Made by a program: the position numbers and the translations under genes. From the NCBI GenBank assembly GCA_900545605.1, contig UQZL01000006.1:25577-89576 (forward strand): a DNA stretch of 64,000 bases, given 5' to 3'. Source of the DNA: an uncultured Collinsella sp. (GTDB taxonomy: Bacteria; Actinomycetota; Coriobacteriia; Coriobacteriales; Coriobacteriaceae). Below the pieces are notes generated by a model, which was given only the letters and a program-made list of their open reading frames with translations, was not told where the DNA came from and searched no databases. This document shows, in pieces, positions 35,325 through 46,634 of the stretch; the stretch's first letter is position 1, and the number at the start of each line of letters is the position of its first letter.

Positions 35325-37973
35325 ATGGTGAAAAAGTCACCGGAAAACACTACTCCCGCAATTGTGGACAACGTAGAGGCGCTTGAGGCTAAGCTCGCTC
35401 AGATGCGAGAGGCCCAGGCGCTTTTTGCTACGTACACGCAGGAGCAGGTCGACAAGATCTTCTATGAGGCCGCCATGGCCGCCAACAAGGCTCGTATCCC
35501 GTTGGCGAAAATGGCCATCGAGGAGACCGGCCGCGGCGTTCTTGAGGACAAGGTCATCAAGAACCACTACGCCGCAGAGTACATCTACAACGCTTACAAG
35601 AACACCAAGACCTGTGGTGTCCTGGAGCGCGACGAGGCTTACGGCATCACCAAGATCGCCGAGCCCATCGGCATCGTGGGCGCCGTCATCCCGACGACCA
35701 ACCCCACCTCCACCGCGATCTTCAAGACGCTGATCAGCCTGAAGACCCGCAACGCCATCATCATCTCCCCGCACCCGGCTGCCGCCAAGTGCACCATCGC
35801 CGCCGCCAAGCTCGTGCTTGACGCCGCCGTCAAGGCTGGTGCCCCCGAGGGCATCATCGGCTGGGTCGATGTCCCCTCCATCGAGCTGACCAACATGGTC
35901 ATGCGCGACGTCGACATCATCCTCGCCACCGGTGGCCCGGGCATGGTCAAGGCCGCCTACTCCTCGGGCAAGCCCGCCCTGGGCGTTGGCGCCGGTAACA
36001 CCCCGGTCGTCATCGACGACACCGCCGACGTTCTGCTCGCCGTCAACTCCATCATCCACTCCAAGACCTTCGACAACGGCATGATCTGCGCTTCCGAGCA
36101 GTCCGTGACCGTCATCGACACCATCTATGACCAGGTCAAGGCCGAGTTCCAGAAGCGCGGCTGCTACTTCGTCAAGCAGGGTGCCGAGATGGAGGCCCTG
36201 CGTGCCGCCATGTTCAAGAACGGCGCCCTCGATCACCGCATCCCCGGCATGGCTGCCGCCAAGATCGCCGAGCTCGCCGGCATCGAGGTTCCCGCCAAGA
36301 CCAAGATCCTGATCGCCGAGGTCACCTCCACCGACCCCGCCAAGGAGGAGTTCTCCCACGAGAAGCTCTCCCCGGTCCTGGCCATGTACCACGCCAAGGA
36401 CTTCCAGGAGGCCGTCGACAAGGCTGAGCACCTGGTGCTCGCCGGTGGCCCGGGCCACACCGCCTCTCTGTACGTGCACCCCGCCCAGGCTGAGAAGATC
36501 AGCCTGTTCGAGCACGTCATGAAGGCCTGCCGTATCGTCATCAACACCCCGTCCTCGCACGGTGGCATCGGTGACCTGTACAACTTTGGCATGAAGCCGT
36601 CTCTGACCCTGGGCTGCGGCTCCTGGGGCGGCAACTCCGTCTCCGAGAACGTTGGGGTGAAGCACTTGATCAACGTTAAGACTGTGGCCGAGCGCCGTGA
36701 GAACATGCTGTGGTTCCGCGCTCCCGAGAAGGTCTACTTCAAGAAGGGTTCCACGCCCGTCGCCCTCGACGAGCTGGGCAACGTCATGGGCAAGAAGCGC
36801 GCCTTCATCGTCACCGACCAGTTCCTCTTCAAGAATGGCAACACCCGCGCCATCGAGGCCAAGCTCGACGAGATGGGCATCGCCCACGACTGCTTCTACG
36901 ACGTCGAGCCCGATCCGTCGCTGCAGTGCGCACGTCGCGGCGCCAAGCAGATGGCTCTCTTTGAGCCGGACGTCATCATCGCCGTCGGCGGTGGCTCCGC
37001 TATGGACGCCGGCAAGATCATGTGGATGATGTACGAGCACCCCGAGTGCAAGTTTGAGGACATGGCCATGGACTTCATGGACATCCGCAAGCGTATCTTC
37101 ACCTTCCCCGAGATGGGCAAGAAGGCCTACTTCGTCGCCGTCCCGACCTCTTCGGGTACCGGCTCCGAGTGCACGCCGTTCGCCATCATCACCGACAAGG
37201 AGACCGGCATCAAGTGGCCGCTCGCCGACTACGCGCTGCTCCCCAACATGGCTATCGTCGACGCCGACAACTGCATGACCGCCCCGCGCGGCCTGACCGC
37301 TGCCTCCGGCATCGACGTCATGACCCACGCCATCGAGTCCTACGTCTCCATCATGGCTTCCGACTACACCAAGGGCCTCTCCGAGCGCGCTGCCAAGCTC
37401 GTCTTTGAGAACCTGCCCTCCAGCTTCACGAACGGCGCCAAGGACCCGCACGCCCGCGAGGAGATGCACAACGCCTCCTGCATGGCCGGTATGGCCTTCG
37501 CCAACGCCTTCCTGGGCCTCAACCACTCCATGGCTCACAAGCTCGGCGCTTTCCATCACCTGCCCCACGGCATCGCTAACGCCGTCATCCTGACCCGCGT
37601 CATGCGCTACAACGCCGCCGAGGCTCCCGTCAAGATGGGTACCTTCTCCCAGTATCCTTACCCCAACGCGCTGCACAACTACGCCGAGATGGCCAAGTAC
37701 TGCGGCATCGAGGGCAAGGACGACAAGGAGGTCTTCGAGAACTTCATCACGAAGCTCGAGGAGCTCAAGGACTTCATCGGTGTCAAGAAGACCATCGCCG
37801 ACTACGGTGTTGACGAGCAGTACTTCCTCGACACCCTCGACGAGATGACCGAGCAGGCATTCAACGACCAGTGCACCGGCGCTAACCCGCGCTACCCGCT
37901 CATGAGCGAGATCAAGGAGCTCTACCTGGACGCCTACTACGGCCGCGAGCCCCAGGACTACGCCGTCTGCTAG
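35325..37973 (+). CDS. adhE: Bifunctional aldehyde-alcohol dehydrogenase AdhE
   Basis: An 882-residue fusion converting acetyl-CoA to acetaldehyde and then ethanol with 2 NADH. The N-terminal ALDH half (about 1-440) has the catalytic Cys in GMICASEQS. The C-terminal iron-dependent ADH half (from about 460) has GGGSAMDAGK, THAIESY and HSMAHKLGAFHHLPHG with its metal His. CAAGGAG precedes the ATG. Codon use is extremely biased to C/G-ending codons, as in a highly expressed gene; this creates a long spurious antisense frame. Main fermentative NADH sink. Confidence 0.96.
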   Translation: MVKKSPENTTPAIVDNVEALEAKLAQMREAQALFATYTQEQVDKIFYEAAMAANKARIPLAKMAIEETGRGVLEDKVIKNHYAAEYIYNAYKNTKTCGVLERDEAYGITKIAEPIGIVGAVIPTTNPTSTAIFKTLISLKTRNAIIISPHPAAAKCTIAAAKLVLDAAVKAGAPEGIIGWVDVPSIELTNMVMRDVDIILATGGPGMVKAAYSSGKPALGVGAGNTPVVIDDTADVLLAVNSIIHSKTFDNGMICASEQSVTVIDTIYDQVKAEFQKRGCYFVKQGAEMEALRAAMFKNGALDHRIPGMAAAKIAELAGIEVPAKTKILIAEVTSTDPAKEEFSHEKLSPVLAMYHAKDFQEAVDKAEHLVLAGGPGHTASLYVHPAQAEKISLFEHVMKACRIVINTPSSHGGIGDLYNFGMKPSLTLGCGSWGGNSVSENVGVKHLINVKTVAERRENMLWFRAPEKVYFKKGSTPVALDELGNVMGKKRAFIVTDQFLFKNGNTRAIEAKLDEMGIAHDCFYDVEPDPSLQCARRGAKQMALFEPDVIIAVGGGSAMDAGKIMWMMYEHPECKFEDMAMDFMDIRKRIFTFPEMGKKAYFVAVPTSSGTGSECTPFAIITDKETGIKWPLADYALLPNMAIVDADNCMTAPRGLTAASGIDVMTHAIESYVSIMASDYTKGLSERAAKLVFENLPSSFTNGAKDPHAREEMHNASCMAGMAFANAFLGLNHSMAHKLGAFHHLPHGIANAVILTRVMRYNAAEAPVKMGTFSQYPYPNALHNYAEMAKYCGIEGKDDKEVFENFITKLEELKDFIGVKKTIADYGVDEQYFLDTLDEMTEQAFNDQCTGANPRYPLMSEIKELYLDAYYGREPQDYAVC

Positions 37974-37992
37974 TTTTTAGCACGGTTTTTTG

Positions 37993-38029
37993 CGGCGGGG
38001 GTGCACGGGTGTTTCACACACCCCCGCCG
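37993..38029 (+). terminator. Hairpin after adhE
   Basis: CGGCGGGGGTG pairs perfectly with CACCCCCGCCG around a 15-nt loop. There is no U-tract after it, so it may be a partial terminator or mRNA-stabilising hairpin. Confidence 0.5.
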
Positions 38030-38062
38030 TCGCTTCTATCGCATCGTTGAAAGGATGCAACC

Positions 38063-38827
38063 ATGCTGCTACCCGATTCCAAGACCGAGCTCGTCCGCCG
38101 TGGCAACAAGGTCGTTTACGACCTGGGCGACAAGATCGTCAAGGTCTTTAACGAGACCAAGCCTGTCTCCGACGTGTTCAACGAGGCTTTGAATCTTGCC
38201 CGCATCAATGAGTGCGGCATCCGCAGCCCCAAGGCTCTCGAGGTTTCCCAGCTCGAGAACGCCAACGGCTGGGCGCTCGTGACCGAGAAGGTTCCGGGCA
38301 CCACCCTTGCCGAGAAGATGACTGCCGAGCCCCAGCGCTTTGGTGAGTACCTCGAGATGTTCGTCGACCTCCAGATCGAGATCCACGGCTACACCTCCCC
38401 GCTGCTCAACCGTCAGCGCGACAAGTTCGCCCGCATGATCGACAGCCTTGATCAGCTCAATGCCACCACGCGCTACAACCTTCAGGAGCGTCTGGACGGC
38501 ATGACCAAGGAGTTCAAGGTCTGCCACGGCGACTTCAACCCCTCCAACGTCATCGTCGGCGACGACGGCCAGCTCTATGTGTGCGACTGGGCACACGCCA
38601 CCCAGGGCTCCCCTGCTGCCGACGTTGCCACCACCTACCTGCTCTTTGCCCTCAACAGCAAGGACCAGGCCGAGGCCTACCTGGAGCTCTACTGCGACCG
38701 CGCCGACATGCCCATGCAGGTCGTGCGTCAGTGGACGAGCATCGTCGCCGCTTCCGAGCTCGCTCGTAAGCGCAACGTGAACGATGAGTTCCTGAAGAAC
38801 TGGATCGACGTCGTCGATTATCAGTAA
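38063..38827 (+). CDS. Aminoglycoside-phosphotransferase-fold kinase
   Basis: A 254-residue APH-family small-molecule kinase. The catalytic loop is CHGDFNPSNVIV, the metal motif is CDWAHATQGSPAAD, and the N-lobe has KIVKVFNET with a nucleotide-binding Lys and LVTEKVPGTTLAEK. Substrate is unknown; such proteins act on choline, sugars or antibiotics, and nothing here picks one. GAAAGGATGCAACC precedes the ATG. Codon bias resembles adhE, so it is probably well expressed, perhaps partly by read-through from adhE. Confidence 0.85.
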   Translation: MLLPDSKTELVRRGNKVVYDLGDKIVKVFNETKPVSDVFNEALNLARINECGIRSPKALEVSQLENANGWALVTEKVPGTTLAEKMTAEPQRFGEYLEMFVDLQIEIHGYTSPLLNRQRDKFARMIDSLDQLNATTRYNLQERLDGMTKEFKVCHGDFNPSNVIVGDDGQLYVCDWAHATQGSPAADVATTYLLFALNSKDQAEAYLELYCDRADMPMQVVRQWTSIVAASELARKRNVNDEFLKNWIDVVDYQ

Positions 38828-38862
38828 TATCTGAGCGATTTATTTCGCATCGGAGGCACAAT

Positions 38863-38900
38863 GGAAAACCCCGCAGCTCGCATGGGCTGTGGGGTTTTCC
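38863..38900 (+). terminator. Bidirectional terminator after the APH-like gene
   Basis: GGAAAACCCC-G-CAGC pairs with GCTG-T-GGGGTTTTCC, and TTTT follows on the plus strand. The A-tract on the other side lets it act in both directions. Confidence 0.85.
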
Positions 38901-38931
38901 TTTTAGATATCGAGGATGCTACAAGATAATA

Positions 38932-38975
38932 GGACGGCCCCGCATCTCCCCGATTGGAGAAATGCGGGGCCGTCC
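38932..38975 (-). terminator. Very strong hairpin after proS
   Basis: GGACGGCCCCGCAT pairs perfectly with its complement, extended by CTCC/GGAG in the loop. It ends the minus-strand proS operon 30 nt after its stop. The U-tract is weak (TATT). Confidence 0.8.
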
Positions 38976-39005
38976 CACATATCGAACTACAAGCGAAATC
39001 GTCGA

Positions 39006-40727
<1,722 letters not shown>

Positions 40728-41810
40728 TTACTTCTCCTCAATAAGTTTGTCGACCTCGGCCATCAGCGCGTCGACAATTTGATCCTCAGCTACTTTACCA
40801 ATGATCTGGCCATGCGAAAAGAGCAGGCCCTGACCTCGTCCGCAGGCAACGCCCAAGTCGGCGTCAGAAGCCTCGCCGGGGCCATTGACCGCGCATCCCA
40901 TAACGGCGATCGAAAGCGGCGCGGAGTAGTTCTTAAGCCGCTCGGTGATCTCCTCGGCGATGGGAATGAGGTTAACCTGGCAGCGGGCGCACGTGGGGCA
41001 CGAGACAATCTCGGGACCACGGCGACGCAGGCCCAGCGACTGCAAAATTCCCCAGGCGACCGGCGGCTCCTCAACCGGATCGGCCGTGAGAGAGACGCGC
41101 ATGGTGTCACCGATACCCTCAGACAGCAGAATACCAAGGCCCACCGAGCTCTTAATGGTGCCCTGAAGCTTGGTACCCGCCTCGGTTACGCCCAGGTGAA
41201 GCGGAACGTGGGGAATCTCACGCGACAGGGCTCGATAGGTATCGAGCGTCGTTTGCACGCTATGGGCCTTGGCCGAAAGCACAATGTTCGTAAAGCCGCG
41301 GTCTTCAAAATGCTTGACGAAACGCTCGCTCGACATCACGAGCTTTTCGGGCTGCGTTAGGCCTTCGCGCTCGGCGATATCCTGCTCGAGCGAACCCGCG
41401 TTCACGCCAATGCGAATCGCGCACCCAGCGGCGCCCGCGGCATCGATCACGGCATCGACCTTGGCCCAATCGCCAATGTTGCCGGGATTGATGCGGAGCT
41501 TGGCGGCACCGGCCTCCACAGCGCCAATGGCCAGCTTGTGGTTAAAGTGGATATCGGCAACGATTGGCACCGGAGACTCGGCACAGATGGTGCGGAAACC
41601 CTCAAGCGCGGCCTCAGTGGGCACGCTCACACGCACGATATCGCAGCCAGCCTGCGCCAACGCGCACACTTGCGCAAGTGTTGCCTGGGCATCAGCGGTA
41701 TCGGTGCAGGTCATGGATTGGACCACCACCGGCGCACCGCCACCGATCTGCACGCCGCCCACATGCACGGGGCGCGTCAAATCGCGAGGCAAAGGATGGG
41801 ATAAAGACAA
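40728..41810 (-). CDS. ispG: 4-hydroxy-3-methylbut-2-enyl diphosphate synthase
   Basis: Iron-sulphur enzyme of the MEP isoprenoid pathway, about 360 residues. Cluster ligands are visible as SCPTCARC and GCAVNGPGEASDADLG; the TIM barrel is complete (VADIHFNHKLA, RINPGNIG). The start is difficult: GTG 41819 has no spacer to the AGGGGAG site, while TTG 41810 is 8 nt from it, so TTG is preferred. Clustered with dxr, another MEP gene, and uppS. Confidence 0.93.
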   Translation of the reverse strand: MSLSHPLPRDLTRPVHVGGVQIGGGAPVVVQSMTCTDTADAQATLAQVCALAQAGCDIVRVSVPTEAALEGFRTICAESPVPIVADIHFNHKLAIGAVEAGAAKLRINPGNIGDWAKVDAVIDAAGAAGCAIRIGVNAGSLEQDIAEREGLTQPEKLVMSSERFVKHFEDRGFTNIVLSAKAHSVQTTLDTYRALSREIPHVPLHLGVTEAGTKLQGTIKSSVGLGILLSEGIGDTMRVSLTADPVEEPPVAWGILQSLGLRRRGPEIVSCPTCARCQVNLIPIAEEITERLKNYSAPLSIAVMGCAVNGPGEASDADLGVACGRGQGLLFSHGQIIGKVAEDQIVDALMAEVDKLIEEK

Positions 41811-41823
41811 TCCAAACACTCCC

Positions 41824-43185
41824 CTACAGAATAAATCGAAGGATGTCAGAACGAAGCATATAGACAAACAGCAGCGCAAAGAGCGCGATGCCCACATAGC
41901 TCACAATCGTCTGGACCTTGAGCGGAAGCTCGCGGCCCACAATCTTTTGAATGATCTCGATGACCAGCTTGCCGCCATCGAGTGGTGGGATGGGCAGCAG
42001 GTTCATAAAGCCAAGCGAGAACGAAATGAGGGCGGCAAACGAAAGGAACGTGGCAGGACCGGCAGCAGCAGCCTGTGAGGACATAACGCTAATACCCACG
42101 ATCGAAGAAGACTGATCGAGAATCTCCATCGTATGCTGCGGCTGGAGCAGGCGCATCACGCCCTCCGCGGTCTGCACAGCATAGGAGAATGACAGACGCG
42201 CCGAGGTGATGGGGTCCAAACGGACTACCTCCGTAGAGGCATACACACCTAGGCGCTCGTCCTCTTTGAGCGCAACCGAGGTCGAATGCTGCTTGCCGTC
42301 GCGCTCATACTCAATGGCGATATCGTCCTTACCGGCGGCCTTGCCGATGGCATCGTAAACGTCCATCCAGGTAGAGCACGATACTCCGTCAACCGAAAGG
42401 ATCGCGCCGCCGCCCTCGATACCCGCCTTGGCGGCAATAGACCCCTCGTCAACCTGACCGATCACGTTGGTATCGATCGGCACGGTGACACCCGCAATGG
42501 AATAGATGCTCATAAGCAGCAAAAAACCCGTCAGGATATTGACGAGAATGCCCGCGAGCAGCATAAAGGCGCGCTTGAGAAAGCCCTGGCCAAGATAAGT
42601 GTGCGAGCGCTCTTGCGCCAAGAAATCAGCCTCGCCGCACGGCAGCTCCCACACATCGCCCTCGGCAGTCGCATGCTCTCGATCGAACCGGCGGCCGTCA
42701 AAGGTGGTGTAACCCGCCGCGTCTCGCGGCAGCGTCTGATACTTGGTGGGATAGTAGCTCGGCGAGGGTTTCTCCCCTTCCTCATACCAGGGAGCGATGG
42801 AGCCCCAGCCCAGCAACAGAGCACAAGCCTCGAGCACATCCTCCTCGGAAAGCTCGAGCTCGACAGCAAGGTCGGCCACGGTCACGCGACCATGACGGTA
42901 GATAGCCGCGAGCACGCGATCGGCGCAGGAGACATCGGTCGGATCCATACCGCAGATGGCAGCGTAGCCACCCAGCAGCAGCGGGGTCACGCCAAACTTG
43001 GTTCCAATGCGACGCGACGTGTAATGGATGTCAAAGCGGCACGGCAGGCCCAAAAAGAACTCGGTCACACGGACGCCGCAGGCACGCGCCGCCAAAAAGT
43101 GGCCGCCCTCGTGCAAAAACACGAGGACGGAAAGCATCAGCAGGCCCCAAAAGACCGATGAGAGAACGCTCAGAACAGTATCCAT
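41824..43185 (-). CDS. rseP: M50 site-2 protease (RseP-like) with a winged-helix-like insertion
   Basis: Intramembrane zinc protease of about 453 residues. The HExxH motif is VFLHEGGHFLAAR in the first helix, a PDZ domain follows (VIGQVDEGSIAAKAGIEGG), and the second metal motif is NLLPIPPLDGGKL near the end. Between helix 1 and the PDZ lies an extra soluble insert of about 110 residues containing a winged-helix-like stretch (LAAIYRHGRVTVADLAVELE). ATG 43185 is chosen because the TTG at 43200 abuts its ribosome site. Substrate unknown; family members cleave anti-sigma factors. Confidence 0.9.
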   Translation of the reverse strand: MDTVLSVLSSVFWGLLMLSVLVFLHEGGHFLAARACGVRVTEFFLGLPCRFDIHYTSRRIGTKFGVTPLLLGGYAAICGMDPTDVSCADRVLAAIYRHGRVTVADLAVELELSEEDVLEACALLLGWGSIAPWYEEGEKPSPSYYPTKYQTLPRDAAGYTTFDGRRFDREHATAEGDVWELPCGEADFLAQERSHTYLGQGFLKRAFMLLAGILVNILTGFLLLMSIYSIAGVTVPIDTNVIGQVDEGSIAAKAGIEGGGAILSVDGVSCSTWMDVYDAIGKAAGKDDIAIEYERDGKQHSTSVALKEDERLGVYASTEVVRLDPITSARLSFSYAVQTAEGVMRLLQPQHTMEILDQSSSIVGISVMSSQAAAAGPATFLSFAALISFSLGFMNLLPIPPLDGGKLVIEIIQKIVGRELPLKVQTIVSYVGIALFALLFVYMLRSDILRFIL

Positions 43186-43210
43186 AAAACGAAAAAGCAA
43201 TCCTTATGGG

Positions 43211-44398
43211 TTAGGAACGGGTTGCGGCGAGTACCTGCGCAGCCTTTTCACGCGCCCACGCATCGATGTCGCGAAGCTGCTCAAACGAATCGACCGCCTG
43301 CATATCGTGGGCATCCATGCAGGATTCCACAATGCGATCGATATCGGTAAAGCTGCAGCCATCGTGCAGGAAGGCATCGACGGCGACCTCGTTGGCGGCA
43401 TTGAGCACGCACGGCATGGTGCCACCCGTCTTGCCGGCACGTTCGGCCAGTGCCAGACAGCGGAAGGTATCCATGTCGGCAGCATCAAACGTGAGCTGCC
43501 CCAGCTCGCGGAAATCGATACGTGGCGCCGGGGTATCCCAACGCTCGGGATACGAGAACGCGAACTGGATGGGAATACGCATGTCGGAAGCACCGAGATG
43601 CGCCATCACGGAGCCGTCGACAAACTCGACCATAGAGTGAATCTTAGACTGACGCTGCACGACCACGTTAATGAAATCGAGGTCGCAGTTAAACAGATGC
43701 ATGGCCTCAATGCGCTCCAGGCCCTTATTCATGAGGGTGGCGGAGTCGATGGTGATCTTGGCACCCATGGCCCACGTGGGATGCGCGAGGGCATCGGCAC
43801 GCGTCACGCGATCTAGCTCGTCGCGCGTGCGGCCAAAGAACGGACCGCCCGAGCAGGTGAGCCAAATACAATGAGCCTCGCGCGGATTCTCCCCCAGATA
43901 GCACTGGTAGATGGCGGAGTGCTCAGAGTCGACTGGAATAAGCTGGCCCGGTTGTGCCAACGGCATAAGCAAGTCGCCACCGACGACGAGGGACTCCTTG
44001 TTGGCAAGGGCAAGACGCTTATTCGAGGTCAAGGCCGCATGGCTCGCCTCGAGACCGGCGGCACCCACAATAGCGACAAGCACGCAGTCGACATCGTCGC
44101 GACGCGCGAGCTCGCAAACCGCCTGCGCGCCAACGCCGAGCTTCGTTCCCTCGGGCAACTCCTGCAGCACGGCGTCATCGCCATGAGCGACATCGGCCAC
44201 GGCAACCGCCGGAACCGAGAACTCGCGGGCAGCGGCAACGAGCTCGGAGGTACTGGAGTTAACGGATAGCGCCGTCACCTGCAGGCGATCGGCATGCTGA
44301 CGGCACACATCGAGCGCCTGAGTGCCGATAGAGCCCGTACAGCCCAGGATGGCAACACGGAGACGTCCATCGGAGCCATACGTCGTCTGGAATGACAT
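43211..44398 (-). CDS. dxr: 1-deoxy-D-xylulose 5-phosphate reductoisomerase
   Basis: Second enzyme of the MEP pathway, 395 residues, NADPH- and metal-dependent. The Rossmann start is ILGCTGSIGTQALDV; active-site motifs are NKESLVVGG, PVDSEHSAIYQCL-like (LIPVDSEHSAIYQC) and CSGGPFFG, MNKGLE. The ATG overlaps the cdsA stop by one base (TAATG). Confidence 0.95.
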   Translation of the reverse strand: MSFQTTYGSDGRLRVAILGCTGSIGTQALDVCRQHADRLQVTALSVNSSTSELVAAAREFSVPAVAVADVAHGDDAVLQELPEGTKLGVGAQAVCELARRDDVDCVLVAIVGAAGLEASHAALTSNKRLALANKESLVVGGDLLMPLAQPGQLIPVDSEHSAIYQCYLGENPREAHCIWLTCSGGPFFGRTRDELDRVTRADALAHPTWAMGAKITIDSATLMNKGLERIEAMHLFNCDLDFINVVVQRQSKIHSMVEFVDGSVMAHLGASDMRIPIQFAFSYPERWDTPAPRIDFRELGQLTFDAADMDTFRCLALAERAGKTGGTMPCVLNAANEVAVDAFLHDGCSFTDIDRIVESCMDAHDMQAVDSFEQLRDIDAWAREKAAQVLAATRS

Positions 44399-45297
44399 TA
44401 CAGCACGCCTCCGATCATCAGCATCAGCTGCGCTGTGATGCAGCCGAAGATAAGCGAATCGCTACGATCGAGCATGCCGCCGTGGCCCGGGATAAGGTTA
44501 CCGGAATCCTTAACGCCCACACCGCGCTTGATGCGAGACTCGATAAGGTCGCCGATAACGCCCAAAATGGACACGACCACGCCACACAGCAGCGCATAGG
44601 GCAGGCTGAGCTTGTAGAAGTGCGTCGCCCACAGGATGAGCCAAATCAAAACCGAGCCCAGGATGCCGCCGACAAACCCCTCCCAGCTCTTTTTGGGAGA
44701 GATCTTGGGAACCATCTTGTGTTTGCCGATACGGCTACCCACGATGTAGGCAAACGAATCGGAGACCCAAAGGGACGCACAAACGCCCACCGAAAGCAGG
44801 GCGCCGGCAAAACCGGGCACGGCATCGCGCAGCAGCACGATAGCCGACAGCATAAAGCCAGTGTAGATGGGACCCATGAGCGTCACGGCCACATCAGAGA
44901 TGCGGGTACGCGGCGACAAGACATACCAAATGCCCACAGCGAGCATCAGGGCAAAAAGCAGTGCATTCAGCAACATCGAATCGCCCAACGCCGACAGCGG
45001 AAAGAGTACGGCGGCAGCGATACCCATGCGCTCGTTAGCCATCTTGCCATCGAGCCTCGTCATACGGAAAAACTCATAGCAGCACAGACCACTCATGACA
45101 GAAACAAAGATGGCCGTGGGCACGATACCCAAAACCAGGCACAGGATAAAGACGACGGCGTAGACGATACCGGCGGCGGCACGGGTAATAAAGCCCGCAA
45201 GCCACGAACCGGTGCTATTCTTCGCTGCAGGCGCTCCCGCAGCGGCAGCCTTGCGCTCAGATGTCTTGGGAGCAGTTGCCTTGGGACGATCGGACAC
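44398..45297 (-). CDS. cdsA: Phosphatidate cytidylyltransferase
   Basis: Polytopic membrane enzyme of 299 residues making CDP-diacylglycerol. The signature is at the C-terminus: SPKKSWEGFVGG, then GDLIESRIKRGVGVKDSGN and PGHGGMLDRSDS. The N-terminal 35 residues are an Ala/Lys-rich tail not usual in the family. GTG start after GGAGGCTTAATC. Confidence 0.95.
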   Translation of the reverse strand: MSDRPKATAPKTSERKAAAAGAPAAKNSTGSWLAGFITRAAAGIVYAVVFILCLVLGIVPTAIFVSVMSGLCCYEFFRMTRLDGKMANERMGIAAAVLFPLSALGDSMLLNALLFALMLAVGIWYVLSPRTRISDVAVTLMGPIYTGFMLSAIVLLRDAVPGFAGALLSVGVCASLWVSDSFAYIVGSRIGKHKMVPKISPKKSWEGFVGGILGSVLIWLILWATHFYKLSLPYALLCGVVVSILGVIGDLIESRIKRGVGVKDSGNLIPGHGGMLDRSDSLIFGCITAQLMLMIGGVL

Positions 45298-45299
45298 GA

Positions 45300-46094
45300 T
45301 TAAGCCTCCTCGGTCTTGCTCAGACCACCAAACCTACGGTCACGGCCCTGATAGGCCAAAATGGCGTCGACAAGGCCCCAACGATCAAAGTCGGGCCAAT
45401 AGGTATCGGTGACGTAGAATTCGGAATAAGCCACCTGCCACAGCAGATAGTTCGAAAGGCGCAGCTCACCAGAAGTGCGAATCACAAGCTCCGGATCGGG
45501 CAGCCCAGCGGTATAGAGGTGCGAGGCAACCATATCATCGTCGATAGCAGCAGGATCGATCTTGCCGGCGACGGCATCGAGCGCAATCTGACGGACAGCG
45601 CGGGTAATCTCGGCGCGCGCGCCGTAGTTAACGGCAAGCGCCAGCGTCATACCGGTGTGATCGGCGCACTCGGCAAGACCGCGTTCAAAAACGTCGCGGG
45701 TCTTCTTGGGTAGCGCAGAAATGTCGCCCAAAAAGACAACGCGCACGTTTTCGCGCTTCAGAAGCGGCAGCTCGTCGATAAACGTCTTGGCAAACAGATG
45801 CATCAAGACGTTGACCTCATGCTGCGGACGATTCCAGTTTTCGGTAGAAAACGCATAGGCCGAAAGCACGTCGACGCCCAAGCGCACGCAGGCGGTAATG
45901 ATCTCGCGCAGCGAAACGATACCCGCCTTGTGGCCCTCGGTGCGTGCAAGACCGCGCGATGTGGCCCAACGACCGTTGCCGTCCATGATGCACGAGATAT
46001 GGTGCGGAATGTTATTGAGGTCAAGGTCGGAAAAACCGACGCCCGCAGGGGCGTCGGCAAAGTACTCGACCAGTTTATGCTCGTCGTATTGCAC
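45300..46094 (-). CDS. uppS: Isoprenyl (undecaprenyl) diphosphate synthase
   Basis: Cis-prenyltransferase of 264 residues providing the cell-wall lipid carrier. Conserved regions are CIMDGNGRWATSRG, the central AYAFSTENWNRP and RTSGELRLSNYLLWQ. GTG start overlapping the GGAGATC site after the frr stop. Between frr and cdsA, the usual order. Confidence 0.95.
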   Translation of the reverse strand: MQYDEHKLVEYFADAPAGVGFSDLDLNNIPHHISCIMDGNGRWATSRGLARTEGHKAGIVSLREIITACVRLGVDVLSAYAFSTENWNRPQHEVNVLMHLFAKTFIDELPLLKRENVRVVFLGDISALPKKTRDVFERGLAECADHTGMTLALAVNYGARAEITRAVRQIALDAVAGKIDPAAIDDDMVASHLYTAGLPDPELVIRTSGELRLSNYLLWQVAYSEFYVTDTYWPDFDRWGLVDAILAYQGRDRRFGGLSKTEEA

Positions 46095-46095
46095 C

Positions 46096-46632
46096 TTAGA
46101 TCTCCATGACCTCGGCTTCTTTTTCCTTCAGAAGCTCCTCGACCTTGGCGACATACTCATCAGTGTGCTTCTGGACCTTGGCCTGCTCGCGACGGACATC
46201 GTCCTCGGTGAGCTCCTCATCGCGCTCGAGCTTGTTGTTGAAGTCGCGACGGATGTTACGGATAGACACCTTGGCCTGCTCGGCGTACTCGCGGCACTCC
46301 TTGACGAGCTCGCGACGGCGCTCCTCAGTGGGAGCCGGGAACGGAAGACGAACGACGGTGCCATCGGAGTTGGGGGTAATACCCAGATCGGAAGCGCCGA
46401 TGGCCTTGACGATAGCGTTGATGAGCGCCTTGTCCCACGGCTCGATGAGCAGCATGTGGGCCTCGGGGGTCTTGACGGCGGCAACCTGCGTGACCGGCGT
46501 GGGAACACCGTAATAATCAACGGTGATGTCAGACAGAATGTTAGCGTTGGCTCGGCCGGTACGGACCTTGGAGAAGTTATGCTTGAGGGACTCGAGCGAC
46601 TTGTCCATGTGGGCGGTGATGTTCTCTGCCAT
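46096..46632 (-). CDS. frr: Ribosome recycling factor
   Basis: A 178-residue factor that splits post-termination ribosomes with EF-G. The family core is clear: LKHNFSKVRTGRANA, VTQVAAVKTPEAHML, LPFPAPTEERRRELVK and the helical tail. ATG just after the pyrH stop. Confidence 0.96.
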   Translation of the reverse strand: MAENITAHMDKSLESLKHNFSKVRTGRANANILSDITVDYYGVPTPVTQVAAVKTPEAHMLLIEPWDKALINAIVKAIGASDLGITPNSDGTVVRLPFPAPTEERRRELVKECREYAEQAKVSIRNIRRDFNNKLERDEELTEDDVRREQAKVQKHTDEYVAKVEELLKEKEAEVMEI

Positions 46633-46634
46633 GC

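Noticed and set aside
35337..37676. A 779-codon open frame antisense to adhE
   Set aside because: It mirrors the extreme codon bias of adhE, has no domain or ribosome site, and adhE is a complete, highly conserved gene.
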